From Clostridiales bacterium (GTDB lineage Bacteria > Bacillota > Clostridia > UBA1381): a stretch of DNA of 40,917 nucleotides. Of the stretch, positions 7,844 through 16,760 are shown one piece after another. The notes beneath the pieces were generated by a model that did no database searches, was not told the origin of the DNA, and worked only from the letters and a program-made list of their open reading frames with translations. The DNA is taken from NCBI GenBank assembly GCA_029226065.1, contig JAQXXM010000029.1, forward strand, positions 1-40,917, written 5' to 3'. Within the stretch, counting starts at the first letter, position 1, and each line of letters begins with the position of its first letter. The translations under genes were made by a program, and so were the position numbers.

Positions 7844-9136
7844 TTATTTCATTAATTCTCCGCTGTTTATTACTATTTCACCGTTTACGATTACATATTC
7901 GGGCTTACCATAAAGCTTAAAGCCGTCAAAGGGTGAGTTCTTGCTCTTTGAATGAAGCTTGTTTATATCAACCGTCCACTCTGCCTCGGGGTCAAAGATT
8001 ACAACATCAGCACTGCGTCCGACTGACAGTGTTCCCTTTGATATACCTAAAATCTCCGACGGATTTTTTGACATCTTCTCTATAAGCTGGCTCATTGAAA
8101 GATAGCCCTCTTTTACAAGCTCCTTTATTCCAAGTCCAAGTGACGTTTCAAGACCGACAATACCATTTTTTGCATATCCGAACTCACATTGTTTCTCATC
8201 AGGATGATGCGGAGCATGGTCGGTTACGATACAGTCAATAGTACCATCCTTTAAACCCTCTTTTATTGCTGACACGTCCTCACTTGTTCTTAGAGGCGGG
8301 TTCATTTTTGCGTTAGTATTGTAACCGCGGCACGCCTCATCAGTAAGCGTGAAATAATGCGGACAGGTTTCACACGTTACCTTGACACCACGCTTTTTAG
8401 CCTGACGTATCAGTTCAACAGTGCCCTTTGTTGATATATGTGCTATATGCACACGACAGCCCAAAGATTCTGCAAGCAGAATATCCCTTGATGCCATAAC
8501 CTCCTCAGCAGCCGCAGATATACCTCGCAAACCAAGCTCTGATGCAACAGCACCCTCGTTCATATCGCCCTCGCCCAGTGCCATATCTTCGCAATGTGAT
8601 ATAACTGTTATATCAAACATATCCGAATATTGCATAGCACGGCGCATAAGTGCTGAATTTTCCACAGGGTGTCCGTCATCGGAAACGGCAACGGCACCGT
8701 TAAATACCATTTCACCAATCTCTGACAGCAGTTTTCCCTCAAGTCCCTTTGACACGGCACCTACAGGGAATACATTAGCATAGCCTGTCTCCTTAGCACG
8801 CTCTTTTATAAAACGCACAACTGACTCATTATCACACACAGGCTCGGTATTTGGCATACACGCAACCGATGTTACACCGCCGTATACTGCGGCACGTGTG
8901 CCTGTTTCTATTGTTTCCTTGTATTCCTGCCCAGGCTCACGCAAATGCACGTGCATATCAACAAGCCCGGGCGCAACCACCTTGCCCGTTGCATCTATAA
9001 CTTCAAGCTCTACACCGTCAAGGTCCTCATTTTTGCCAACCTCGGCTACCACTCCGTTTTCTATATATATATCCGTAACGCCGTCAATTCCGTTTGCGGG
9101 ATCAATTACGTGACCATTTTTTATAAGTAATTTCAT
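7844..9136 (-). CDS. pyrC: Dihydroorotase
   Basis: GLVDMHVHLREPGQEYKET, MNPPLRTSEDV, DCIVTDHAPHH; start placed at MKLLIKNGHVID (9136). Confidence 0.96.
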   Translation of the reverse strand: MKLLIKNGHVIDPANGIDGVTDIYIENGVVAEVGKNEDLDGVELEVIDATGKVVAPGLVDMHVHLREPGQEYKETIETGTRAAVYGGVTSVACMPNTEPVCDNESVVRFIKERAKETGYANVFPVGAVSKGLEGKLLSEIGEMVFNGAVAVSDDGHPVENSALMRRAMQYSDMFDITVISHCEDMALGEGDMNEGAVASELGLRGISAAAEEVMASRDILLAESLGCRVHIAHISTKGTVELIRQAKKRGVKVTCETCPHYFTLTDEACRGYNTNAKMNPPLRTSEDVSAIKEGLKDGTIDCIVTDHAPHHPDEKQCEFGYAKNGIVGLETSLGLGIKELVKEGYLSMSQLIEKMSKNPSEILGISKGTLSVGRSADVVIFDPEAEWTVDINKLHSKSKNSPFDGFKLYGKPEYVIVNGEIVINSGELMK

Positions 9137-9166
9137 TAGCATCAAACCCTTTCTTATGTATCCTGA

Positions 9167-10081
9167 TTAAAATCCACCGTGAATAAGCATATCCATTACT
9201 GCCATTCTTACGGCAACACCGCTTGTTACCTGCTGTGTGATAACACTTCTATCTCCGTCAATAACCGAGCTTGAAAGCTCAACACCACGGTTTACGGGGC
9301 CCGGATGCATTACGATTGCATCGGGTTTTGCAAGTTTCAGGCGTGATTGGTCAACACCAAAAAATCTGAAATATTCACGCACGCTCGGGAACAAGCCTTT
9401 TTTCTGACGTTCAAGCTGAATTCTCAGTGCCATAACAACATCTGCATCAACTATCGCTTCCTGAACGTTGTTAAACACTCTTACGCCCATTTTGTCAATA
9501 TCCTTCGGCATAAGTGTTGCAGGACCGCCCAACGTTACCTCAGCGCCAAGCTTTGTGAGTCCGTATACATTAGAACGCACAACACGTGAATGATACACAT
9601 CTCCGATTATTGCGACCTTTAATCCCTCTATGCCGCCTTTATGCTCAATCATTGTAAGCATATCCAAAAGCGCCTGCGTAGGATGCTCATGCATTCCGTC
9701 ACCTGCATTTACAACCGATGCTTTTATAAGCGGAGCAATAACATTCGGAGCACCGCTCATACTATGACGCATAACAAGAATATCTGTGCCCATTGAATCC
9801 AATGTTTCTGCCGTATCTATTAATGATTCGCCCTTTGCAACAGACGAGCCGCTTGATGATATGTTTGTTGCATTAGCACCCATATACTTTGCCGCCAATT
9901 CAAAGGACGTTCTTGTTCGGGTACTGTTTTCATAAAACAAATTAACTACCGTTTTACCCTGCAAGTTAGGTATCTTTTTACAGTCGCTCAATACTATTTT
10001 TTTCATCTCGGCAGCATGGCTTAAAATATTTTTAATCTGATCTGCCGACAGGTCTTCAAGACCGAGTAGATTTTGTTTCAT
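9167..10081 (-). CDS. pyrB: Aspartate carbamoyltransferase catalytic subunit
   Basis: FYENSTRTRTSFELAAKYMGA, HPTQALLDMLT, MHPGPVNRGVE; start placed at MKQNLLG with GAGGGGGA RBS. Confidence 0.96.
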   Translation of the reverse strand: MKQNLLGLEDLSADQIKNILSHAAEMKKIVLSDCKKIPNLQGKTVVNLFYENSTRTRTSFELAAKYMGANATNISSSGSSVAKGESLIDTAETLDSMGTDILVMRHSMSGAPNVIAPLIKASVVNAGDGMHEHPTQALLDMLTMIEHKGGIEGLKVAIIGDVYHSRVVRSNVYGLTKLGAEVTLGGPATLMPKDIDKMGVRVFNNVQEAIVDADVVMALRIQLERQKKGLFPSVREYFRFFGVDQSRLKLAKPDAIVMHPGPVNRGVELSSSVIDGDRSVITQQVTSGVAVRMAVMDMLIHGGF

Positions 10082-10128
10082 TCGTTTTCCCCCTCGTAAC
10101 AAAATATATTATTTTTTTACCACTTACT

Positions 10129-10157
10129 ATTATACTCCAAAATTCTTCGATTGTCTA
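10129..10157 (-). promoter_or_regulatory. Candidate promoter of the pyr operon: TAGACA-N17-TATAAT
   Basis: Minus strand TAGACAatcgaagaattttggagTATAAT, ~48 nt from pyrB start. Confidence 0.6.
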
Positions 10158-10216
10158 TACAAATTTATCAATTTAATAACTTATTTAATTTTTTTCAATT
10201 TTTTTTGAAAATAGAC

Positions 10217-10245
10217 TTGATATATTTGTTTATTTTTGATAAAAT
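10217..10245 (+). promoter_or_regulatory. Candidate promoter of the two-component operon: TTGATA-N17-TAAAAT
   Basis: TTGATAtatttgtttatttttgaTAAAAT, ~60 bp upstream of the response regulator start. Confidence 0.55.
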
Positions 10246-10303
10246 AGATGTAAATAATACGTAATATTATTGTTATTATAAATGAAGTACGAAAGGAACT
10301 AAT

Positions 10304-11005
10304 ATGGATACTACTATTTTAATCGTTGAAGATGAGAAAAACATTAATGACATACTATCATATACATTCACTCAATCGGGATATAAAACACTCTCGGCGT
10401 ATGACGGCACGACAGGTCTTGATATGGCAATTAACGAAAAGCCTGATCTTGTTTTGCTTGACGTAAATCTCCCTGGCATGGACGGAATGGATGTGTGCAA
10501 GGAAATAAGAAAAACCTCGGACGTACCTATTCTTATGCTTACAGCACGTGAGGACGAGGTGGACAAGGTTCTCGGTCTTGAATTTGGTGCTGATGACTAT
10601 ATGACAAAGCCGTATTCCGCACGTGAGCTTTCAGCACGTGTTAAGGCACTCCTGCGCCGTTCGGAAATGCGTTCAAAGGCATCCTCCTCTAAGGATTCAC
10701 CAAATATTATTGTATCGGGCGACGTTACAATTAACATAGACCGCTACGAAGTAAAAAAGAACGGAAAAATTCTTGATATAACGCTCCGTGAATTTGAACT
10801 GTTAAAATTCCTTGCAGTTGAGCCTGACCAGATTTTTTCACGCGAAGTTCTGCTTGAGAATGTATGGGGTTATGAGTATCTTGGCGATGTACGAACGGTA
10901 GATGTTACAATAAGACGTTTACGTGAAAAAATAGAGGACGATCCAAGTCTGCCAAAATACATTATGACAAAACGTTCCATAGGCTACTACTTTAATAAAA
11001 TTTAA
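10304..11005 (+). CDS. OmpR/PhoB-family response regulator
   Basis: Receiver LVLLDVNLPGMDGMDVC, FGADDYMTKPYSARELSARVKALLRR; C-terminal winged helix REFELLKFLA...RTVDVTIRRLREKIE. Confidence 0.96.
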   Translation: MDTTILIVEDEKNINDILSYTFTQSGYKTLSAYDGTTGLDMAINEKPDLVLLDVNLPGMDGMDVCKEIRKTSDVPILMLTAREDEVDKVLGLEFGADDYMTKPYSARELSARVKALLRRSEMRSKASSSKDSPNIIVSGDVTINIDRYEVKKNGKILDITLREFELLKFLAVEPDQIFSREVLLENVWGYEYLGDVRTVDVTIRRLREKIEDDPSLPKYIMTKRSIGYYFNKI

Positions 11006-11016
11006 GGACTGCATAT

Positions 11017-12831
11017 ATGTTTAAAGGTATACGATCAAAGATAACCGTAATTTTCGTACTTGTAATACTGTTTGCAGAGCTTATTGCAGGAACGTATGTT
11101 ACACTGCGCCTTATGCACAGTTATCACCATGGCTTTGATAGTGTTCTGTCGGAGGTTATGACAGATGATTTTAAAGCACAGCTTACAGATACTGCCAATA
11201 AAGTTATGGTCCATGCGGATATAGATAACCCCGAAGCAATAGTTTTAAGTGAACCGGGCGAAGAAAATGTACAAAACATAAAAAAAATACTGCTTGATAC
11301 TGCGTTATTTAAAACGTATGCTGGTATGAAGCTGTCTGTGCTTGATGCCGACGGCAATCCCATATACACCAATGAGGGAACGGAGCTGTATAAATATTCA
11401 GATATTGCAGCACAGGGCTTACTCGGAAACGAGGCTGAAGAAAACCGCCTTATGGGTAAATCTATTGAATATGCTCTGCCCTTAAAGTATGATGACAGCG
11501 TACGATTTGTCATATATATACGTGATCCTATGACACAGCAAAACGAGCTTATCAGACAAGTTATTATATCGTTTATGATACTTATACCTGTTTCGGTTAT
11601 ATTAATGATAATCCTCGCTCTTGTAATATCAAAGAATGTGACAGCCCCGCTAAGACGTCTTTCCGCACAGGCAAAACGTCTTGCAGACGGAGATGCATCA
11701 GCATTATCCCCCTCAACGACACGTGATGAAATAGGCGAGCTTACAGATGCATTGCTGTATCTGTCAGAGTCGAACCGAGAACATTCCGAAAAGGCACTGG
11801 CGGAAAAAAGCAAGATAGAAACTATCCTACAGAATATGAATGACGGCATTATGGCATTTGACGAAAACGGCAAGCTTAGTCATATAAACCCCGAAGCAAT
11901 GCGACTTCTAAACCGTAAATTCGTTGATGACATTACATTCAACAAATTCTTCAAGGAAATAAATGCTGATATAACGCTTGAAAGCTTGCAGTATCTACCC
12001 ACAGAGGAGGCTATAGAGCGTCAGGTTACGATAAATGAAAATGTGCTGCAGCTCAGCTTTGCAACATCAGCACAGCCGACAGGCGGCAGCGGTATAATCG
12101 TTATAATCCACGATGTAACAAAGCACGAACTGCTTGAACGGTCACGGCGAGACTTTGTGGCAAATGTATCGCACGAACTGCGTACTCCGATTACGGTTAT
12201 AAAATCCTATTCGGATATGCTTGCCGACACACCCGATGCCGAGCCTGAAATACGTACACGTTTTCTTGATACCATATCATCGGAAACGGACCGTATGGCA
12301 CGTATTATATCGGACCTGCTCACACTTTCCAGTCTTGACGAAAACGCCAGCTATACACGCCGTCCCGAAGAGATTGACGTGCGAAGCATAATAGACAGCT
12401 TAGTGGAAAGACTATCCCTTACTGCAAAGAAAAAGGAACAGGAGCTTATATATACACCTATAAACGATGTTCCGAAAATAAAGGGCGACAGAGACGGATT
12501 TGAGCGAGTTTTAATGAATGTAATATCAAACGCATTAAAGTATACTCCTACAGGCGGAAAGATACAGATTTTCTCACGTACTATGTATAATGATATTATT
12601 ATAAAGGTTTCGGATAACGGAATAGGAATTTCAAAGGACCAGCTTCCTCATATATTTGACCGTTTCTTCCGTGTTGACAAGGCACGTTCACGTGACACAG
12701 GCGGCACAGGCTTAGGACTGGCAATTGCCAAGCAGACGATTGAATCGTCATTCCATGGCAAGATTTCCATTTCAAGTGAACTTAACAAGGGAACAGACGT
12801 GACAATCACCATTCCCCTGCCTAAAAAATGA
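11017..12831 (+). CDS. PhoR/WalK-type sensor histidine kinase (HAMP-PAS-HisKA-HATPase)
   Basis: FVANVSHELRTPITVIKSYSDML, VSDNGIGI, FFRVDKARSRDTGGTGLGLAIAK; 11 bp downstream of the response regulator. Confidence 0.96.
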   Translation: MFKGIRSKITVIFVLVILFAELIAGTYVTLRLMHSYHHGFDSVLSEVMTDDFKAQLTDTANKVMVHADIDNPEAIVLSEPGEENVQNIKKILLDTALFKTYAGMKLSVLDADGNPIYTNEGTELYKYSDIAAQGLLGNEAEENRLMGKSIEYALPLKYDDSVRFVIYIRDPMTQQNELIRQVIISFMILIPVSVILMIILALVISKNVTAPLRRLSAQAKRLADGDASALSPSTTRDEIGELTDALLYLSESNREHSEKALAEKSKIETILQNMNDGIMAFDENGKLSHINPEAMRLLNRKFVDDITFNKFFKEINADITLESLQYLPTEEAIERQVTINENVLQLSFATSAQPTGGSGIIVIIHDVTKHELLERSRRDFVANVSHELRTPITVIKSYSDMLADTPDAEPEIRTRFLDTISSETDRMARIISDLLTLSSLDENASYTRRPEEIDVRSIIDSLVERLSLTAKKKEQELIYTPINDVPKIKGDRDGFERVLMNVISNALKYTPTGGKIQIFSRTMYNDIIIKVSDNGIGISKDQLPHIFDRFFRVDKARSRDTGGTGLGLAIAKQTIESSFHGKISISSELNKGTDVTITIPLPKK

Positions 12832-12851
12832 CAATAATTCGGATGTAGCAG

Positions 12852-12904
12852 AAAAAATCTGCGGCAGTTTTGGACTAAGCAAAACTACCGCAGATTTTTT
12901 ATTT
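12852..12904. terminator. Bidirectional rho-independent terminator between histidine kinase and flavodiiron protein genes
   Basis: AAAAAATCTGCGGcAGTTTTGgactaagCAAAACTaCCGCAGATTTTTTATTTT. Confidence 0.9.
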
Positions 12905-14061
12905 TACTTCTTGCACAGCTCCTGTGCTAATGCTTTTATTTCATCAGCATTATCCGCACCAACGGCAGACTTAATATGCACACCCGCATCTGTAAATGTG
13001 ATATTTTTTGAATTTGCAAGCAAGGCTTTTATATTCTTTTCAACATTCGGCGCCCATGAGCCGTTCTCTATAATTCCGATGGTCTTGTTCTGGAAATTAT
13101 GGTCGGTTAAGTGGTGTATAAACTCATACATTGTGGGGAATATTCCGCCATTATATGTTGTGGTAGCAAGTACCATTCTGTCATATCTGAATGCATCCTC
13201 TACCGCCTCTGCCATATCACAGTATGCAAGATTTGATACTGCAATCTTAGGACAGCCCGCTTTTTCAAGCTCTGATACCAACATTTCAACTGCTTGTGCA
13301 GTGTGGCCGTAAACAGATGTATATACGACCGCAACACCCTCAGATTCAGGCTTGTATGATGACCATGTATCGTAAAGATTAATATAATATTCCAAATTCT
13401 CTGTAAGTACAGGTCCGTGGAGAGGACATATTGTTTCTATTTCAAGTGCAGATGCCTTTTTAAGCAACGCTTGCACCTGTGCACCGAATTTTCCGACTAT
13501 TCCGAAATAGTAACGGCGTGCCTCGCATGCCCAATCCTCATCTGCGTCTGTAGTACCGAACTTACCAAAAGCATCGGCAGAGAACAATGTCTTTGACTTT
13601 GACTCATAGCTTACGATAACCTCCGGCCAATGCACCATAGGTGCTGTCATAAATGTAAGCTCATGCTCGCCTAATGAAAGTTTGTCACCTTCACCTACTA
13701 CTATCTGACGTTCCGGATAATCTGTGCCGAAAAACTGCTTCATCATTGTAAATGACTTTGCGCTTGACACGATTTTTGCCGACTTATATACATTTAAGAA
13801 CGTATCTATATTTGCAGAATGGTCGGGCTCCATGTGATGGACTACTAAATAATCAGGCTCCTTATCTCCCAACTGTGCCTTTATATTATTCATCCATTCC
13901 TCACCGCAGCACTTGTCAACCGAGTCCAAAACTGCTGTTTTCTCGTCACATATAATGTATGAATTGTACGCCATACCGTTTTCAACCACATACTGACCTT
14001 CAAACAATTCTATCTCTCGATCGTTTACTCCTACATTGTATATATTATCTTTAATTTTCAT
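12904..14061 (-). CDS. FprA-family A-type flavoprotein (flavodiiron protein: MBL diiron domain plus flavodoxin)
   Basis: HHMEPDHSANID, MVHWPEVIVSYE, CPLHGPVL, and flavodoxin VVYTSVYGHTAQAVEM. Confidence 0.95.
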   Translation of the reverse strand: MKIKDNIYNVGVNDREIELFEGQYVVENGMAYNSYIICDEKTAVLDSVDKCCGEEWMNNIKAQLGDKEPDYLVVHHMEPDHSANIDTFLNVYKSAKIVSSAKSFTMMKQFFGTDYPERQIVVGEGDKLSLGEHELTFMTAPMVHWPEVIVSYESKSKTLFSADAFGKFGTTDADEDWACEARRYYFGIVGKFGAQVQALLKKASALEIETICPLHGPVLTENLEYYINLYDTWSSYKPESEGVAVVYTSVYGHTAQAVEMLVSELEKAGCPKIAVSNLAYCDMAEAVEDAFRYDRMVLATTTYNGGIFPTMYEFIHHLTDHNFQNKTIGIIENGSWAPNVEKNIKALLANSKNITFTDAGVHIKSAVGADNADEIKALAQELCKK

Positions 14062-14128
14062 CTGTTTGACCTCCGCTTTACAATATAATTATATTTTACC
14101 ACAAATATTTCTATTGTGCAAGAGTTTT

Positions 14129-14662
14129 TTAGTGTGTTTCGGTAACTGCCATAAAATATTTTGCAACAACCTCGGGTTTTTCCGTCATATCGTTTGCAAC
14201 CCACCATTTTATCAGTTCACAGAAACTGCCGACAAGGTGGTTTAAGAAAAAATCCTGCGGTACGTCTGCATGAAATTCTGCGAGATGCAGTTTAAACAGC
14301 CGTAGTAAATATTCTCTTAAATACCGTATAAATACGTCTGAATTTTGAGATTTCAGCATACCAAACACTTCGGACTTATGTTCGTGCAAATGCCACAACA
14401 AATGAGCAAGCCGTGTTTCTATACTCTTTGCATCGTCATGGTAAGAGCATATCTCGCCCTCGAATATATGCTCAAATATATCACCGCACAGGGATTTTAC
14501 GAGCATATCCTTTGTCTCAAAGTGCGAATAAAATGTACTTCTTCCTATATTTGCCTCGTCTATGATGTCCTGCACGGTTATATTTTCATACCGCTTATGT
14601 TCAACAAGGGAGCTGAACGCTTTAAAAATCGCATCACGAGTCTTTTTTTGCCGTCTGTCCAC
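14129..14662 (-). CDS. TetR-family transcriptional regulator
   Basis: N-term RRQKKTRDAIFKAFSSLVEHKRYENITVQDIIDEANIGRSTFYSHFETKDML HTH. Confidence 0.93.
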   Translation of the reverse strand: MDRRQKKTRDAIFKAFSSLVEHKRYENITVQDIIDEANIGRSTFYSHFETKDMLVKSLCGDIFEHIFEGEICSYHDDAKSIETRLAHLLWHLHEHKSEVFGMLKSQNSDVFIRYLREYLLRLFKLHLAEFHADVPQDFFLNHLVGSFCELIKWWVANDMTEKPEVVAKYFMAVTETH

Positions 14663-14724
14663 GTATACCTCCTGTACAAATTCAATTTTTTGTTCATTAT
14701 CCTACATTATACATTTTTTGATTA

Positions 14725-14753
14725 TTGAATATTCAAAATACCGAGTATATAAT
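14725..14753 (+). promoter_or_regulatory. Candidate promoter of the P-type ATPase: TTGAAT-N17-TATAAT
   Basis: TTGAATattcaaaataccgagtaTATAAT; the -35 is part of palindrome TTGAATATTCAA. Confidence 0.6.
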
Positions 14754-14759
14754 ATAAAC

Positions 14760-14772
14760 GAACAAAGTGTTC
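14760..14772. promoter_or_regulatory. Candidate TetR operator GAACA-AAG-TGTTC
   Basis: Perfect 5-bp-arm palindrome at the predicted transcription start between divergent tetR and ATPase genes. Confidence 0.5.
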
Positions 14773-14827
14773 AATATAAGACTTATTATACTATATTTTT
14801 ATCTATAAGTCAAGGAGGTTAATCACA

Positions 14828-16690
14828 ATGATTAAAAAAATAATACACATTTTAGAATCAGTACCAGCTACTGTTATTTCGGGAATATTTCTGATTGCGG
14901 ATTTAATTCCGCATATTATGGATATTGAGCCTGTATTTCATTTTGCATACTTTAGTGTAGCAATATCGGGAATACCACTGCTCTATTCTGCCATAAGGAA
15001 GCTTATTTTCAATAAAGGGCTTAAGCGTGTATCATCAGCATTACTTGTAAGTATAGCAATGATTTGTGCTATATTAATAGGCGATGTGTTCGCAGCAGGT
15101 GAGGTTGCGTTTATTATGGCACTTGGTGAAATACTTGAGGAGAAAACAACAGAGCGTGCGAATAAGGGCATAAAAAAGCTTGTAAGCCTTGCTCCGAAAA
15201 CAGGCAGACTGATCACTGATAATGGCGAGAAAATTGTTACCTGTGATACAATACAGCCCGGTGATATACTGCGTGTCATCCCGGGTGAGACAATACCTGC
15301 CGACGGAGTAATAATTTCAGGCGAAACGTCTGTAGATGAGGCAATTATGACAGGCGAGTCAATGCCCGTTGATAAAACGACAGATGATAAAGTGTTTTGC
15401 GGTACTATAAACAGATTTGGAGTAATCGACATACGTGCGACAAATGTAGGAAAGGATTCTTCTCTTGAGAAGCTTATACGAATGATACGTGATGTTGAAG
15501 ATAAAAAAGCACCAACCGAACGTATAGCTGATAAATGGGCAAGTATTCTTGTGCCTGTATCACTACTGCTTGCAGTTATTTGCGGTATAATTACAAGAGA
15601 TATTGTCGTTGCCGTAACAATACTTGTAGTGTTCTGTCCTTGTGCGTTGGTGCTTGCAACACCTACGGCAATTATTGCGGGAATAGGGCAAGCAACAAAG
15701 CACGGCGTAATTATCAAGTCAGGCGAAGCACTCGAGAATATGAGCAAAGTTGATACAGTAGTATTTGATAAAACGGGAACGCTTACATACGGAAAACTCG
15801 CCGTATGCGATGTACTTCCCTGTGACGGAATTTCCGAATGTGAATTACTGGAACTTTGTGCCTCTGGTGAAAGCATCAGCGAACATCCCTTAGGAAAAGC
15901 AATAGTAGCTTATGCTAAAGAACATTCAGTTAACATTTTTGAGCCATCGGAGTTTTCTATGACTGTGGGCAAGGGCGTGTCTGCAATAGTAAACGGTCTA
16001 CAGCTTTATTGCGGAAATATTGAATACGTTAAAGAAAATAATATTGCGGTCCCAGACAGTATAATCCAACAGCTACGCAATCTTCAAAAGGACGGCAAAG
16101 CCACTGTCATTGTCGCAAGCGATAGTGCTGTACTCGGTATTATTGCACTTTCAGACGTTTTACGCCATGATGCAAAAGATATGGTATCGGCGCTGAAAAG
16201 CAACGGTGTAACACCTATGCTCTTAACCGGTGACACATCGGCCACCGCTCACTATTTTGCTGAAAAAGTGGGAATAAGTAATGTTTATTCCAAGCTTCTG
16301 CCGCAAGACAAGGTTGAAAAGATAAAAAATCTTAAAGAAAACGGCAAAACAACCGCAATGATAGGCGATGGTGTAAATGATGCTCCTGCACTGAAATCTG
16401 CCGATGTTGGAATTGCTATGGGTGAAATAGGCAGTGATATTGCCATTGATGCGTCGGATATTACGCTGATAGGCGATGACATTTCCAAGATACCGTATCT
16501 CAAACGTCTTTCAACCGCAACAGTACGCACTATCAGATTTGGAATTACCCTGTCGCTTTTAATTAATCTTGTAGGAATAATACTGTCGGTTATGAAACTG
16601 CTTACGCCCGTTACAGGTGCATTAGTTCATAACGCAGGCTCATTGTTTGTAATTCTTATCGCAACAATGCTCTATGACAGAAAGATATAA
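14828..16690 (+). CDS. Heavy-metal translocating P1B-type ATPase lacking an N-terminal HMA domain
   Basis: VFCPCALVLATPTA (CPC), VVFDKTGTLTYG, GDGVNDAPALKSADVGIAMG; AAGGAGG RBS. Confidence 0.95.
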   Translation: MIKKIIHILESVPATVISGIFLIADLIPHIMDIEPVFHFAYFSVAISGIPLLYSAIRKLIFNKGLKRVSSALLVSIAMICAILIGDVFAAGEVAFIMALGEILEEKTTERANKGIKKLVSLAPKTGRLITDNGEKIVTCDTIQPGDILRVIPGETIPADGVIISGETSVDEAIMTGESMPVDKTTDDKVFCGTINRFGVIDIRATNVGKDSSLEKLIRMIRDVEDKKAPTERIADKWASILVPVSLLLAVICGIITRDIVVAVTILVVFCPCALVLATPTAIIAGIGQATKHGVIIKSGEALENMSKVDTVVFDKTGTLTYGKLAVCDVLPCDGISECELLELCASGESISEHPLGKAIVAYAKEHSVNIFEPSEFSMTVGKGVSAIVNGLQLYCGNIEYVKENNIAVPDSIIQQLRNLQKDGKATVIVASDSAVLGIIALSDVLRHDAKDMVSALKSNGVTPMLLTGDTSATAHYFAEKVGISNVYSKLLPQDKVEKIKNLKENGKTTAMIGDGVNDAPALKSADVGIAMGEIGSDIAIDASDITLIGDDISKIPYLKRLSTATVRTIRFGITLSLLINLVGIILSVMKLLTPVTGALVHNAGSLFVILIATMLYDRKI

Positions 16691-16702
16691 AAGCATAGAT
16701 GC

Positions 16703-16760
16703 AAAAACCGATCTCCCAATTATCAGATTGACCTGACTCTTGGGGATCGGTTTATTTTTT
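16703..16760. terminator. Bidirectional terminator between ATPase and Na/Pi cotransporter genes
   Basis: AAAAACCGATCtCCCaa...ttGGGgATCGGTTTATTTTTT. Confidence 0.8.

Noticed and set aside
10200-10300. Possible curved or phase-variable poly-T/A tract between pyrB and the response regulator
   Set aside because: AT-rich intergenic promoter region is sufficient explanation; no long homopolymer or repeat suited to slippage was found.
11124-11873. 249-aa minus-strand ORF antisense to the histidine kinase
   Set aside because: Serine-rich shadow ORF opposite a clear sensor kinase.
14983-15876. 297-aa minus-strand ORF antisense to the P-type ATPase
   Set aside because: Shadow ORF of a strongly conserved gene; no domain signal.
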